DNA from: Streptomyces sp. NBC_00236
GTDB taxonomy: Bacteria > Actinomycetota > Actinomycetes > Streptomycetales > Streptomycetaceae
Assembly (NCBI RefSeq): GCF_036195045.1
Contig: NZ_CP108100.1
Location: 5,332,001 to 5,396,000, forward strand
DNA length: 64,000 nt
Reading direction: 5' to 3'
Below are positions 28,338-37,849 of this stretch, in pieces. Under the pieces are notes generated by a model. The model searched no databases, was not told the DNA's origin, and saw only the letters and a list, made by a program, of their open reading frames with translations. The position numbers were made by a program, and so were the translations under genes. Each line of letters starts with the position of its first letter. The first letter of the stretch is position 1.

Positions 28338-29039
28338 TCAGTTGTGGTTGTAGGCCACCAGGGAGATGCCGACGTAGTGGACGACGAAGGCCGCGAGGGT
28401 CAGTGAGTGGAAGACCTCGTGGAAGCCGAAGAAGCGCGGTGACGGGTTCGGCCGCTTGATGCCGTAGATGACACCGCCGACGCTGTAGAGCAGCCCGCCG
28501 ACCACGACGAGCACCAGCACGGCGATCCCGCCGGTCCGCATGAAGTCCGGCAGGAAGAAGACCGCCGCCCATCCCATCGCGATGTAGCAGGGCGTGTAGA
28601 GCCAGCGCGGGGCGCCGACCCAGAAGACCCGGAAGGCGATGCCGGCGACCGCCGCCGCCCAGACCGCCCACAGGAGCGGGGTCCCGGTGGACTCGGGCAG
28701 CAGGAGCAGGGTCAGCGGGGTGTAGGTGCCCGCGATGATCAGGAAGATGTTCGCGTGGTCGAGCCTGCGCAGGACGGCCTCGCCGCGCGGCCCCCACGTA
28801 CCGCGGTGGTAGACCGCGCTCACGCCGAAGAGCAGGCACGCCGTCAGGATGTAGATCCCGCAGGCGATCCGGCCGCGGGTGCTGTCCGCCAGCGCGATGA
28901 GCACGATGCCCGCGATCAGGACGGCGGGGAACATGCCGGCGTGCAGCCAGCCGCGCATGCGTGGCTTCAGCTCGACGTCGACGGTTCCGGCTGGTTCCAG
29001 TCCGGCGGGTTCGGGCGCGGCGGAGGTGGCAGCAGTCAT
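28338..29039 (-). CDS. Hemolysin III / PAQR-family membrane protein
   Basis: The 233-residue protein has seven hydrophobic helices after a Pro/Ala-rich leader of about 25 residues. It has the family motifs: SAVYHRG near residue 85 (the Ser and first zinc-type His), RRLDHANIFLIIAGTYTP, and C-terminal FGFHEVFHSLTLAAFVVHY with further His ligands. These fit the PAQR/CREST metal-dependent hydrolase pattern. Despite the name, hemolysis is not established for most members. The start ATG 29039 has only a weak ribosome site. The gene is divergent from pckG and stands alone. Confidence 0.9.
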   Translation of the reverse strand: MTAATSAAPEPAGLEPAGTVDVELKPRMRGWLHAGMFPAVLIAGIVLIALADSTRGRIACGIYILTACLLFGVSAVYHRGTWGPRGEAVLRRLDHANIFLIIAGTYTPLTLLLLPESTGTPLLWAVWAAAVAGIAFRVFWVGAPRWLYTPCYIAMGWAAVFFLPDFMRTGGIAVLVLVVVGGLLYSVGGVIYGIKRPNPSPRFFGFHEVFHSLTLAAFVVHYVGISLVAYNHN

Positions 29040-29248
29040 TCCCGCATCGTACCTACGCCTCCGTAGGTATCGGATATGAGTGGCGATGCTCACGTGGGCG
29101 GCCCTCTGGACATATGGGCGGAACGGTCGGATGATCAAATGAGTGCGGTCGGCACCGGATGAGCGCCAGGGAATTCGAAGGGGTAGAAGCATCCGGGTCG
29201 CAGCCCCCACGGGGCCTACCAAACAGACACCCTCATCAAGGAGCGATC

Positions 29249-31075
29249 GTGGCGCGCGACATCGCGGCTCCCCTCACTGTTCCCACCAACCACCAGGAGC
29301 TCGTCTCCTGGGTCGACGAGATCGCAGCCCTCACCGAACCGGACCGCGTGGTGTGGTGCGACGGTTCCGAGGCCGAGTACGAGCGCCTGTGCGGGGAGCT
29401 CGTCGCCAAGGGCACGTTCACCAAGCTCGACGAGATCAAGCGCCCGAACTCCTACTACGCCGCCTCCGACCCGAGCGATGTCGCGCGCGTCGAGACCCGG
29501 ACGTTCATCTGCTCCGCGAAGGAGGAGGACGCCGGTCCGACGAACCACTGGAAGGACCCCGCCGAGATGCGGGAGATCTTCGTGGGGGACAAGGGTGTCT
29601 TCCGCGGCTCCATGCGTGGCCGCACCATGTACGTCGTGCCCTTCTGCATGGGCCCCGTCGGCTCGCCGCTCTCCGCCATCGGCGTCGAGATCACCGACTC
29701 CGCGTACGTCGCCGTCTCGATGCGCACCATGACGCGCATGGGCCAGGCCGTCCTCGACGAGCTCGGCTCCGACGGCTTCTTCGTCAAGGCCGTCCACACG
29801 CTCGGCGCACCCCTGGAGGAGGGCCAGGAGGACGTCCCGTGGCCCTGCAACTCCACCAAGTACATCTCGCACTTCCCCGAGGACCGCGAGATCTGGTCCT
29901 ACGGCTCCGGCTACGGCGGCAACGCCCTGCTCGGCAAGAAGTGCTACGCGCTGCGCATCGCCTCCGTCATGGCGCGCGACGAGGGCTGGCTCGCCGAGCA
30001 CATGCTGATCCTCAAGCTCACGCCGCCGCGCGGTGAGTCGAAGTACGTCGCGGCAGCTTTCCCGAGCGCCTGCGGCAAGACCAACCTCGCCATGCTGGAG
30101 CCCACGATCTCCGGCTGGACCGTCGAGACCATCGGTGACGACATCGCCTGGATGCGGTTCGGTGAGGACGGCCGCCTCTACGCGATCAACCCCGAGGCGG
30201 GCTTCTTCGGCGTCGCGCCCGGCACCGGCGAACACACCAACGCCAACGCGATGAAGACCATGTGGGGCAACTCCGTCTTCACCAACGTCGCGCTCACCGA
30301 CGACGGCGACGTCTGGTGGGAGGGCATGACCGAGGAGCTCCCGAAGCACCTCACGGACTGGAAGGGCAACGACTGGACCCCCGAGTCCGGCACGCCCGCC
30401 GCCCACCCCAACGCCCGCTTCACCGTCCCGGCCGGCCAGTGCCCGATCATCGCGCCCGAGTGGGAGGACCCGAAGGGTGTGCCGATCTCGGCCATCCTCT
30501 TCGGCGGCCGCCGCGCCTCGGCCGTCCCGCTGGTCACCGAGTCCTTCAACTGGCAGCACGGCGTCTTCCTCGGAGCCAACGTCGCCTCCGAGAAGACGGC
30601 CGCCGCCGAGGGCAAGGTCGGCGAGCTGCGCCGCGACCCGTTCGCCATGCTGCCGTTCTGCGGCTACAACATGGGCGACTACATGAACCACTGGCTGAAG
30701 GTCGGCGCGGACAAGCCGGACCAGTCGAAGCTCCCGAAGATCTACTACGTGAACTGGTTCCGCAAGAACGAGGCGGGCAAGTTCGTCTGGCCCGGCTTCG
30801 GCGAGAACAGCCGCGTCCTGAAGTGGATCGTCGAGCGCCTGGAGGGCAAGGCCGAGGGCGTCGAGACCCCGATCGGCATCCTGCCGGCCAAGGGCTCGAT
30901 CGACACCGAGGGCCTGGACCTCTCCGAGTCCGACCTGGACTTCCTGCTCAACGTCGACAAGGAGGTCTGGCGCGAGGAGGCGGCGCTGGTCCCCGAGCAC
31001 CTCAACACCTTCGGTGACCACACGCCGAAGGAACTGTGGGACGAGTACCGGGCCCTGGTCCAGCGTCTGGGCTGA
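29249..31075 (+). CDS. pckG: Phosphoenolpyruvate carboxykinase (GTP)
   Basis: This enzyme converts oxaloacetate and GTP to phosphoenolpyruvate, CO2 and GDP, opening gluconeogenesis in the cytoplasm. The 608-residue length fits the GTP class. Landmarks are the kinase-1 P-loop [15 protein letters not shown] near residue 272 (with the reactive Cys of the GTP enzymes), the kinase-2 motif [11 protein letters not shown], the guanine-binding [14 protein letters not shown], and [12 protein letters not shown]. The GTG at 29249 follows AAGGAG with ideal spacing; the longer frame to 29159 is not family-like. A terminator follows. Confidence 0.97.
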   Translation: MARDIAAPLTVPTNHQELVSWVDEIAALTEPDRVVWCDGSEAEYERLCGELVAKGTFTKLDEIKRPNSYYAASDPSDVARVETRTFICSAKEEDAGPTNHWKDPAEMREIFVGDKGVFRGSMRGRTMYVVPFCMGPVGSPLSAIGVEITDSAYVAVSMRTMTRMGQAVLDELGSDGFFVKAVHTLGAPLEEGQEDVPWPCNSTKYISHFPEDREIWSYGSGYGGNALLGKKCYALRIASVMARDEGWLAEHMLILKLTPPRGESKYVAAAFPSACGKTNLAMLEPTISGWTVETIGDDIAWMRFGEDGRLYAINPEAGFFGVAPGTGEHTNANAMKTMWGNSVFTNVALTDDGDVWWEGMTEELPKHLTDWKGNDWTPESGTPAAHPNARFTVPAGQCPIIAPEWEDPKGVPISAILFGGRRASAVPLVTESFNWQHGVFLGANVASEKTAAAEGKVGELRRDPFAMLPFCGYNMGDYMNHWLKVGADKPDQSKLPKIYYVNWFRKNEAGKFVWPGFGENSRVLKWIVERLEGKAEGVETPIGILPAKGSIDTEGLDLSESDLDFLLNVDKEVWREEAALVPEHLNTFGDHTPKELWDEYRALVQRLG

Positions 31076-31171
31076 CCGCCCCCTTCGAACTCCGCGTCGG
31101 GCTCCCGACATCCGCCCTGACCTGTGGGGTCAACGGCTCGCCGCGGTAGGGACGTGCACGAACACGGCCCT

Positions 31172-31203
31172 GGCCCCCGGAACCGACAGCGGTTCCGGGG
31201 GCC
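31172..31203 (+). terminator. Terminator after pckG
   Basis: A perfect 13-bp stem with a 6-base loop lies about 97 bp beyond the pckG stop. Confidence 0.78.
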
Positions 31204-31353
31204 GCTCCCTTTCCCGGGGCTCGCGAAACCGCCCGCCCGCCCGCCCGGCACTGTTCGTGTCCGCGTCGTGACCCGCCCGAGCTGTTGGAGGGGGTTGGCC
31301 CCGGCCTACGTTTGACCGGGCCGCGCCGGGGGGTGCGGGGGCTGTGGGGGGTC

Positions 31354-31872
31354 ATGACGTTGTCCGGCATACCGCCGTATCCGGATCAGCACACCGGCAT
31401 GCCGTACCGGCACAGGCGGTTCCCGCGCTGGGTGGTGGTCCTGATCGTGGTGATCGTCTCGCTGCTGGTGCTGTCCCCGGTCGCCCTCGTGGTGGGTTTC
31501 TTCTACGTCTGGGGCAAGAACCACGAGGACCTGCGCTTCCCGTCCCAGGACGTGACCCTCTCCTCCTGCCGGAAGGACGCGGTCACCGGCGGTCCGGTGG
31601 CCGAGGTGCGGGTGACGAGTCAGGCGAAGCAGCCCGGGACCTACACGGTGCAGCTCTCGTTCCGGGACCTGCGGGGCAAGGGCGGCGGCGAGGGCGGGAG
31701 CGAGCCGGCAGGCAGGCGCACCGTGGTCCTCAAGGACCTGCCCGTGGGCGCCACGGTGGCCAGGGAGATCGCCGGGCCGGTGCCGGTCCGGGGACGGCCG
31801 CAGTGCGTGGTCGCCGACGTGACGTTCCTGTCGACCGCCCTGGCCCGTCGGGCGGCGACGGCCACGCCGTGA
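31354..31872 (+). CDS. Signal-anchored extracytoplasmic protein of unknown function
   Basis: The 172-residue product starts at ATG 31354 just behind a GGGGGG run. A Pro/Tyr/His-rich cytoplasmic leader (about 27 residues) and one strong transmembrane helix (about 28-50, WVVVLIVVIVSLLVLSPVALVVGFFYVW) are followed by an extracytoplasmic domain of about 120 residues. That domain has beta-strand character (VAEVRVTSQAKQPGTYTVQLSFRD) and two Cys residues (SSCRK, PQCVV) likely to pair. It resembles small Ig-like or FxLYD-type domains that streptomycetes anchor to the membrane, but I cannot name a family. Confidence 0.72.
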   Translation: MTLSGIPPYPDQHTGMPYRHRRFPRWVVVLIVVIVSLLVLSPVALVVGFFYVWGKNHEDLRFPSQDVTLSSCRKDAVTGGPVAEVRVTSQAKQPGTYTVQLSFRDLRGKGGGEGGSEPAGRRTVVLKDLPVGATVAREIAGPVPVRGRPQCVVADVTFLSTALARRAATATP

Positions 31873-31921
31873 AGCAGTGGCACCCGGCCCACGCGCCTCT
31901 ACGGCACGTGGGCCGGGGCCG

Positions 31922-32341
31922 TCAGAGGGCGCCGACCAGCCGCGGCGGGGCGGCGGGGGATTCGGCGGGGGCCGCGGCCCGGACCGCTGCGGTGTGGGCG
32001 TCCATCCGCTCGGCCGAGAGGATCGCGACCACGGTGTCGGCGCGGGACGCCGCCACCACCAGGGCCCGGCCCGCGAGGGCGTGGGCGCGGCGGTGGAGGG
32101 TGGCCGGGGACGCGTCGCTCAGGCCGGCGTGGCGGGCGGGCGGTGCGCCGCGCAACCGGGCGACCTGTTCGGCGATGCGGTCGCCCGCCTCGCCCAGCCC
32201 CAGCTCGTCGGTGACCGCGAGCAGGGCGGCCAGGTGTCCGGCGAGCTGGATGTCCAGCTCCTCCTCGCGGGTGCGGTGCGGGAAGTCACCAGCGTCGTCG
32301 GCCGGTGTGTGGACCGATTTGGTGCGGATCGGCTCGTACAT
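31922..32341 (-). CDS. Conserved hypothetical, soluble helical protein
   Basis: The 139-residue protein starts at ATG 32341 with AGGAGG upstream. It is predicted all-helical and soluble: an acidic first half (TREEELDIQLAGHLAALLAVTDELGLGEAGDRIAEQVARLRG) and an Ala-rich second half ending in a Pro-rich tail. I recognise no enzyme or binding motif. It is convergent with the membrane protein at 31354 and tandem with the aminotransferase, 84 bp after the latter's stop. Confidence 0.7.
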   Translation of the reverse strand: MYEPIRTKSVHTPADDAGDFPHRTREEELDIQLAGHLAALLAVTDELGLGEAGDRIAEQVARLRGAPPARHAGLSDASPATLHRRAHALAGRALVVAASRADTVVAILSAERMDAHTAAVRAAAPAESPAAPPRLVGAL

Positions 32342-32425
32342 GGATGGCCTCCTGGTGGTGCTGTGGCAACCATCCTAGCTTGGATTCAGTCTAAAGTTGT
32401 CCATGTTCGAGAGACTGTTCGCGGG

Positions 32426-33637
32426 TCACACCTGTCCGTACCCGTCCAGGAAGCGGGCGATCCGGCCGATCGCGTCCGTGAGGTCCTTCGTCGACGGCAG
32501 CGTCACGACCCGGAAGTGATCGGGATCCGGCCAGTTGAACCCCGTGCCCTGCACCACCATGATCTTCTCGGCCCGCAGCAGGTCGAGGACCATCTGCCGG
32601 TCGTCCTTGATCTTGTAGACCTTGGGGTCGAGCCGGGGGAAGAGATACAGCGCCCCCTTCGGCTTCACACAGGTCACGCCCGGAATCTGCGTCAGCAGGT
32701 CGTACGCCACGTCCCGCTGTTCCAGGATCCGGCCGCCCGGCAGCACCAGGTCGTTGATCGACTGCCGGCCGCCGAGCGCGGTGGCCACGGCGTGCTGCGA
32801 GGGCATGTTGGCGCACAGCCGCATGTTGGCGAGGATCGTCAGCCCCTCGATGTACGAGGAGGCGTGCGCCTTCGGCCCGCAGACCGCCATCCAGCCGGAG
32901 CGGTAACCGGCCACCCGGTAGTTCTTGGACAGCCCGTTGAAGGTGAGCACCATCAGGTCGGGGGCGATCGTCGCCGTCGGCGTGTGGGTCGCACCGTCGT
33001 ACAGGATCCGGTCGTAGATCTCGTCGGAGCAGACCACCAGGTTGTGCCGCCGGGCGATCTCCGTCAGCCCGCGCAGCATCTCGTCGTCGTAGACGGCGCC
33101 CGTCGGGTTGTTCGGATTGATGATCACCATCGCCTTGGTGCGGTCGGTGATCTTCCGCTCGATGTCGGCCAGGTCCGGCATCCAGTCCGACTGCTCGTCG
33201 CACCGGTAGTGCACGGCCGTGCCGCCCGCCAGTGAGACGGACGCGGTCCACAGCGGATAGTCCGGAGCCGGTACGAGCACCTCGTCGCCGTCGTCGAGCA
33301 GCGCCTGCATCGACATCTGGATCAGTTCGGAGACGCCGTTGCCCAGGTAGACGTCCTCCACGTCGAGGTCGATCCCCTTGGTCTGGTAGTGCTGCATCAC
33401 CGCGCGCCGCGCGGACAGCAGTCCCTTCGCGTCGCCGTAGCCGTGCGCCCCGGACAGGTTGCGCAGGATGTCTTCGAGGATCTCCGGCGGGCACTCGAAA
33501 CCGAACGCGGCAGGGTTGCCGGTGTTCAGCTTGAGGATGCGGTGACCTGCTGCTTCCAGCCGCATCGCTTCCTCGAGCACGGGGCCCCGGATTTCGTAAC
33601 AGACGTTGGCGAGCTTCGTGGACTGGATGACCTGCAT
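32426..33637 (-). CDS. AlaA-like PLP-dependent aminotransferase
   Basis: The 403-residue class I/II aminotransferase (fold I) resembles glutamate-pyruvate transaminase AlaA. Landmarks are KLNTGNPAAFGFE near residue 38, VPAPDYPLWTA, IINPNNPTGAVY, the PLP-ring SDEIYDRILYD, and FNGLSKNYRVAGYRSGW with the Schiff-base Lys. The C-terminal FRVVTLPS motif binds the substrate carboxylate. It probably interconverts alanine and pyruvate with glutamate as partner, though substrate choice is inferred. ATG 33637 has no strong ribosome site, so the transcript may be leaderless. Confidence 0.9.
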   Translation of the reverse strand: MQVIQSTKLANVCYEIRGPVLEEAMRLEAAGHRILKLNTGNPAAFGFECPPEILEDILRNLSGAHGYGDAKGLLSARRAVMQHYQTKGIDLDVEDVYLGNGVSELIQMSMQALLDDGDEVLVPAPDYPLWTASVSLAGGTAVHYRCDEQSDWMPDLADIERKITDRTKAMVIINPNNPTGAVYDDEMLRGLTEIARRHNLVVCSDEIYDRILYDGATHTPTATIAPDLMVLTFNGLSKNYRVAGYRSGWMAVCGPKAHASSYIEGLTILANMRLCANMPSQHAVATALGGRQSINDLVLPGGRILEQRDVAYDLLTQIPGVTCVKPKGALYLFPRLDPKVYKIKDDRQMVLDLLRAEKIMVVQGTGFNWPDPDHFRVVTLPSTKDLTDAIGRIARFLDGYGQV

Positions 33638-34067
33638 GTCTGCGAGCTTACGACTGTGTTTCGCGCGCTGCCCGGCCTTTCCCCGGCCATTGACCCACCC
33701 GGGTCCCTCCGCCCGCCGCCCCGGCTTCCATCGCCATGCGTCCGCGCTCGTCGGCCGTGGGAACCCCGGGCGCGGGCCGGACCGGGGCTTGGAATGGGGT
33801 GGAACGGCGACGTGACGGAGCGGCCCGGGTGACATGCGCCACGGCGCGCCCCGGTCCGTCGCCGCCGCCCGGTCACTCCGGCAGCCGGGCACCGTACGGC
33901 GACCGGATCCCGAACGTGTCCGAGACGGGGCACCGCCTCACCCGGCACCGCGACAGGGCGCCGCGGAGGATGCGAGGAGGCGTGAACCTCTGAAACCCCT
34001 CAATCCGGGTGAGGGCCGGGTCGCGACGGGGGACGCTGCCCACATGATCGGAAACGGGAAGAAGGAC
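33638..34067. other. Intergenic region between divergent genes
   Basis: These 430 bases separate the divergent aminotransferase and the small gene at 34068. Several open frames cross it but none has a ribosome site or family motif. It should hold two promoters. I see no long palindrome or RNA-like structure in it. Confidence 0.5.
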
Positions 34068-34382
34068 ATGGCCGTGATCGTGATCCGCGACGCGGAGGCC
34101 ATCACCGCCGCGCTCCGGCAGGCGCTGGAACACGCGAACGACGAGGAGCGCCCCGGTCTGGACCGCGCCCTCGCGCTGGCCCTCGCCGAGGCCGGTGTAC
34201 CGGACGCGGAACTGCGCGGCCGCTGGGCGGAGCGCCGGATCAGGGCGGCCGGACACGACGGTCCGCTGGACTCCGTGGCGGCGGTCAAGATGCTGCGCAC
34301 CGCCGAGCCGGGCCTGAGCCTGCGGCAGGCGGTGCAGTTGTCGCGGGATGCGGCGGCGGCCGGCGGCCGGCGTCTGGGCTGA
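34068..34382 (+). CDS. Small helical hypothetical protein, 104 aa
   Basis: The ATG at 34068 follows GAAGGA; an in-frame ATG at 34044 would add eight polar residues. The product reads MAVIVIRDAEAITAALRQAL and contains two helix-rich halves. The second (SVAAVKMLRTAEPGLSLRQAVQLSRDA) has the form of the ribosomal L7/L12 C-terminal helix pair (K-x-VR...GL-L-EA), so it may be an L7/L12-like or ClpS-like adaptor fold. No function is assigned. It appears monocistronic. Confidence 0.62.
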   Translation: MAVIVIRDAEAITAALRQALEHANDEERPGLDRALALALAEAGVPDAELRGRWAERRIRAAGHDGPLDSVAAVKMLRTAEPGLSLRQAVQLSRDAAAAGGRRLG

Positions 34383-34460
34383 CCGTGACGTCGCCCGCCC
34401 GGAGTGCGGGCGGACGCCGGCGGTTCCGCGGCCGGGCCGCTCCGCGGAGCCGAGGGCCCG

Positions 34461-34673
34461 CTACGCGGTCCTGTCCTCGGCCAGGGTGTGGGCCACCAGC
34501 GCGTTGGCATGGCCGTGCCCCATCGCGTGCTCGGACTTGAGCCAGCCCACGATCTCCATGTGCTTGGTCAGCGGCGAGGCGCGGATGAGCTCCTTCCACT
34601 CCGCGACCGGACGGCCGTACTTCTGCTCGATCGACGGGAAATAGCTTGCCGGGCCCTTCACTGCATCGGTCAT
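34461..34673 (-). CDS. DUF4287 family small protein
   Basis: The 70-residue product reads YFPSIEQKYGRP, then WKELI, then KHMEIVGWLKSEHAMGHGH and NALVAHTL. This is the complete DUF4287 domain, a short helical module found alone or fused to DUF5655 in actinobacteria. The ATG at 34673 lacks a strong ribosome site. It is convergent with the small gene at 34068 and divergent from the AraC-type regulator. Function is unknown. Confidence 0.88.
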   Translation of the reverse strand: MTDAVKGPASYFPSIEQKYGRPVAEWKELIRASPLTKHMEIVGWLKSEHAMGHGHANALVAHTLAEDRTA

Positions 34674-34816
34674 GACGGAAGTCTGGCAGCCGGGTCTGAC
34701 AGTCACCCGCCGGAACGCATCACGGCCGGCGCACCCGACAGGACCGGGCACAGGATGTCGGGTGGGGCAGGGTGGTCCCTTCCTAGCGTGGTGGACGTCA
34801 AAGGAAGGAGGCCCGG

Positions 34817-35683
34817 GTGCTGGAGCGGCTGAACGAGGCCATGGAGTACATCGAGCACCGCCTCGACGGCCACATCGACGTCGCCGAGGCGGCCAGGATC
34901 GCGATGACCTCGGAGTACCACCTGCGGCGGATGTTCTCCGCGCTCGCCGGGATACCGCTGTCGGAGTACATCCGGCGCAGGCGGCTCACGGTCGCGGGCG
35001 CCGAGGTGCTGGCCGGGGACCGGACGCTGCTGGATGTCGCGGTGCGGTACGGCTACGCCTCCGGTGAGGCGTTCGCCCGTGCGTTCCGGGCCGTGCACGG
35101 TGTCGGTCCGGGCGAGGCCAGGCGTACGGGTGCCGCGCTGCGGTCCCAGCCCCGGATGTCCTTCCGTCTCGTCGTCGAAGGGATGGGCAGCATGCGATAC
35201 CGGATCGTGGAGAAGGAGGAGTTCCGTGTGGTGGGCAGGAAGGCGCGCGTTCCACTGGTGCACGAGGGGGTGAACCCGGCCATCGCCACGTTCATCCGGA
35301 GCCTCGGCAAGGAGACTGTGGAACGCATCAAGGGCCTGTCCGACCAGGAGCCGGAGGGCATCGTCCAGGTGAGCGACGATCTCGCCGACAGCCGGGCGGA
35401 AGGCACCGAACTGGACTACTACCACGGGGTGGTGAGCTCGGCGCCCGTACCCGAGGACATGGACGCACTCCCCGTGGCGGCGGGCACCTGGGCCGTCTTC
35501 GACAGCTCGGGTGCCTTCCCGCAGGCCCTCCAGTACCTGTGGCGGGACGTCTTCACGGAGTGGTTCCCGTCCAATCCGTACCGGAGCCGGCCGGGACCGG
35601 AGATCCTGCGTGTCCACGTCTCGCCCGACGGGGCGCGGGCCGACGCGCAGTTGTGGATCCCGGTGGAACGGACCGCTGCCTGA
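34817..35683 (+). CDS. AraC/Rob-type regulator with GyrI-like effector domain
   Basis: The 288-residue protein has an N-terminal AraC double helix-turn-helix (about residues 8-100: IDVAEAARIAMTSEYHLRRMFSALAGIPLSEYIRRRRL and DVAVRYGYASGEAFARAFRAVHGVGPGEAR). A C-terminal GyrI-like/bacterial effector-binding domain follows (about 118-288: YRIVEKEEFRVVGRKARVPL...DYYHGVVSSA...WAVFDSSGAFP...EILRVHV). This is the Rob/SoxS-related multidrug-sensing architecture. The GTG at 34817 follows AAGGAGG. Target genes are not evident; the divergent DUF4287 gene is the nearest candidate. Confidence 0.92.
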   Translation: MLERLNEAMEYIEHRLDGHIDVAEAARIAMTSEYHLRRMFSALAGIPLSEYIRRRRLTVAGAEVLAGDRTLLDVAVRYGYASGEAFARAFRAVHGVGPGEARRTGAALRSQPRMSFRLVVEGMGSMRYRIVEKEEFRVVGRKARVPLVHEGVNPAIATFIRSLGKETVERIKGLSDQEPEGIVQVSDDLADSRAEGTELDYYHGVVSSAPVPEDMDALPVAAGTWAVFDSSGAFPQALQYLWRDVFTEWFPSNPYRSRPGPEILRVHVSPDGARADAQLWIPVERTAA

Positions 35684-35858
35684 CGGCACGGCACAGCCGG
35701 CTGAACGGCTCACCGTCCGCGCCCCGTTGGCGGCGGGCCGTCCCCCGTGCGAGCTACGCGCAGGTGTCCACCGTGAGGTGACGACTCCCGCCTGCCGGAT
35801 CCGTAGCGTCGGAGCGTAGCCGCGGGGAGATGCCCGCGGGCCCGGCAGAGGAGTGCGC

Positions 35859-36698
35859 ATGAGAGTCGGCAAGCAGCTTTTGGCCGTCGTGGCGGTCTGG
35901 ATGATCGGCGGTCAGTGTGTTGCCGCGGTGGACGGAAACCCCTGGCTCACGCTGGTTCTCGGCCTTCTGACCGCGGTGCTCGCGGTGGCGGCCTACCGGT
36001 GGGTGGTGGGGCGGACCGAGCACCGTCCGGTCAGCGAGCTGGCGCGGGACGGCGCCCGGTCCGCCACCGGCCGCGGGGTGCTGATCGGCGTGGCGCTGTT
36101 CGGAGCCGTCATCGTGAACCTGGCCTTCGCCGGCTACTACCACGTCGACGGTCTCGGCTCGGTCACCGGCGCGACGGGGCTGATCGGCTTCATGGCGGCT
36201 GCCGCCGTGACGGAGGAAGTGCTGTTCCGAGGCATCCTGTTCAGGGTCATCGAGGAACGCGGCGGCACCTGGATCGCGCTGACGTCGACCGGCATCGTGT
36301 TCGGGCTGATGCACCTGTTGAACCCGAACGCCAGCCTGTGGGGCGCCATCGCCATCGCGGTCGAGGCCGGTGGCATGCTCGGTGCCGCGTACGCCGCCAC
36401 CCGCAGCCTGTGGCTGCCCATCGGCGTGCACTTCGGCTGGAACTACGCCGCGTCCGGCATCTTCAGCACCGAGGTCTCGGGCAACAACACCCCCAAGGGC
36501 ATACTCGACTCCGCGACCTCGGGCCCGCACCTGCTGACCGGCGGCGACTTCGGACCTGAGGGCAGTGTGTACTCGGTGCTGTTCGGCGTGCTGCTGACGG
36601 CGACGTTCATGTTGCTGGCCCGCCGGCGCGGCCACCTGGTGCCCCGGCGCAGCAGGCGCGTCGCCGAGGCGGGGACCACCACTAGAGTTCCCCGGTGA
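35859..36698 (+). CDS. CPBP family intramembrane metalloprotease
   Basis: The 279-residue protein has about seven to eight hydrophobic helices and the CPBP/Rce1 active-site motifs: EEVLFRGILFRVIEE near residue 118 (two Glu plus Arg), FGLMHLLNP near 150 (His), and HFGWNYAA near 195 (His and Asn). Such membrane proteases or protease-like proteins process prenylated proteins or bacteriocins, or mediate immunity. It starts at ATG 35859 behind GAGGAG. Its stop overlaps the histidine-kinase start as GTGA, so the three genes CPBP-kinase-regulator form one coupled operon. A role in sensing or processing an envelope signal is inferred from that. Confidence 0.9.
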   Translation: MRVGKQLLAVVAVWMIGGQCVAAVDGNPWLTLVLGLLTAVLAVAAYRWVVGRTEHRPVSELARDGARSATGRGVLIGVALFGAVIVNLAFAGYYHVDGLGSVTGATGLIGFMAAAAVTEEVLFRGILFRVIEERGGTWIALTSTGIVFGLMHLLNPNASLWGAIAIAVEAGGMLGAAYAATRSLWLPIGVHFGWNYAASGIFSTEVSGNNTPKGILDSATSGPHLLTGGDFGPEGSVYSVLFGVLLTATFMLLARRRGHLVPRRSRRVAEAGTTTRVPR

Positions 36699-37849
36699 CC
36701 AGACTTCGGAGCCTTCCTGAGCTGTGGCGCCGGTTGGACGTCACGGTTCGTGATCTTCCCCTCGGGCTGATCCTTCTCGCCACGTCGCTGATGCCCGCGC
36801 TCCACAACCGCGGTACGGAGATCGGCGGCCTGCCGGGCCGGAGCCTGGACGCACTGGGCGTGGTGGCCGTCTGCCTGCAGAGCCTTCCGCTCGCCGTGCG
36901 CCGGCGGCTGCCGGCGGTCGCTCTCGGCCTGGTGGCGGCCGGCTTCGCCCTGGACCAGCTCAGCGGCTACCACCTGCTCGCGGGAAGCGCGTTGCCCATC
37001 GCCCTGTTGAGCGCGGGATCGCATCTGGAACGGCGTCGGCGCGACACCGTGATCGTCCTCTCCGTGGCGTACGTGTCGCTGGCGGTCGCGCTCCAGCGGA
37101 TCGGGCCCGGTGAGAGCCTGGTCGGATTCATTGCCTTCTACCTGGTCCTGGCCCTCGCCTGGGGCGCCGGGTCGTGGCTGCGCCGCACCCGCATCCTGGA
37201 GAGCGAACAGCGCCGCCGCGTCGCCGAGGACACCCGCCTCGCCGAACGCACCCGCATCGCCCGCGAGCTCCACGACATCGTGACCCACCACGTGACGGCG
37301 ATGGTCGTGCAGACCGAGGCGGCCCGCTATCTGACCGCCGCACCGGACCGGCTCGACCAGACCCTGGCCACGGTCACCGACACCGGCCGGCGGGCCATCA
37401 CCGACCTGAGGCATCTGCTCGACCTCCTCAACCCCGATCACAGCGCCGAGGCCCGGACGCCGACCGTCGGCAGGCTGCTCCCCCTGGTGGAACAGACCCG
37501 CCGGGCCGGGCAGACCGTGGAGTTCACCGAGGAGGGCACCCCGGCGGAGTCGACCGGAAGCGCCGATCTCGTGGCGTACCGCGTCGTGCAGGAGTCACTG
37601 ACGAACGCCCTCAAGTACGCTCAGGGCAGCCTCACTTCGGTCCATGTGCGGCACAGCGAAAGGGAGATCTCCGTGGAGGTCAGCACCGACGGTTCGGGCG
37701 CGCGGGCCCGGGTCCCGGGCGGCAGTGGGCGGGGTCTCGCAGGTCTGCGCGAGCGGGTCGACGTCCTGGGCGGCGAGTTCAGCGCCGGCCCGCGGTCCGG
37801 CGGCGGCTTCGTCGTACGGGCCCGCATACCCGCGGGAAGCTCCGCATGA
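36695..37849 (+). CDS. Sensor histidine kinase, NarL/LiaS-like (HPK7)
   Basis: The 384-residue kinase has about five N-terminal membrane helices (residues 20-165) and a linker coil (EQRRRVAEDTRLAERT). The HisKA_3 phosphoacceptor site is RIARELHDIVTHHVTAMV with His at about residue 193. The ATPase domain shows the N-box QESLTNALKYAQ and G-box GRGLAGLRERVDVLGGEF. Its D-box is short (STDGSG). No extracytoplasmic sensor domain is evident, so it probably senses within or through the membrane. GTGA overlap with the CPBP gene and ATGA overlap with the regulator gene couple all three. Confidence 0.93.
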   Translation: MTRLRSLPELWRRLDVTVRDLPLGLILLATSLMPALHNRGTEIGGLPGRSLDALGVVAVCLQSLPLAVRRRLPAVALGLVAAGFALDQLSGYHLLAGSALPIALLSAGSHLERRRRDTVIVLSVAYVSLAVALQRIGPGESLVGFIAFYLVLALAWGAGSWLRRTRILESEQRRRVAEDTRLAERTRIARELHDIVTHHVTAMVVQTEAARYLTAAPDRLDQTLATVTDTGRRAITDLRHLLDLLNPDHSAEARTPTVGRLLPLVEQTRRAGQTVEFTEEGTPAESTGSADLVAYRVVQESLTNALKYAQGSLTSVHVRHSEREISVEVSTDGSGARARVPGGSGRGLAGLRERVDVLGGEFSAGPRSGGGFVVRARIPAGSSA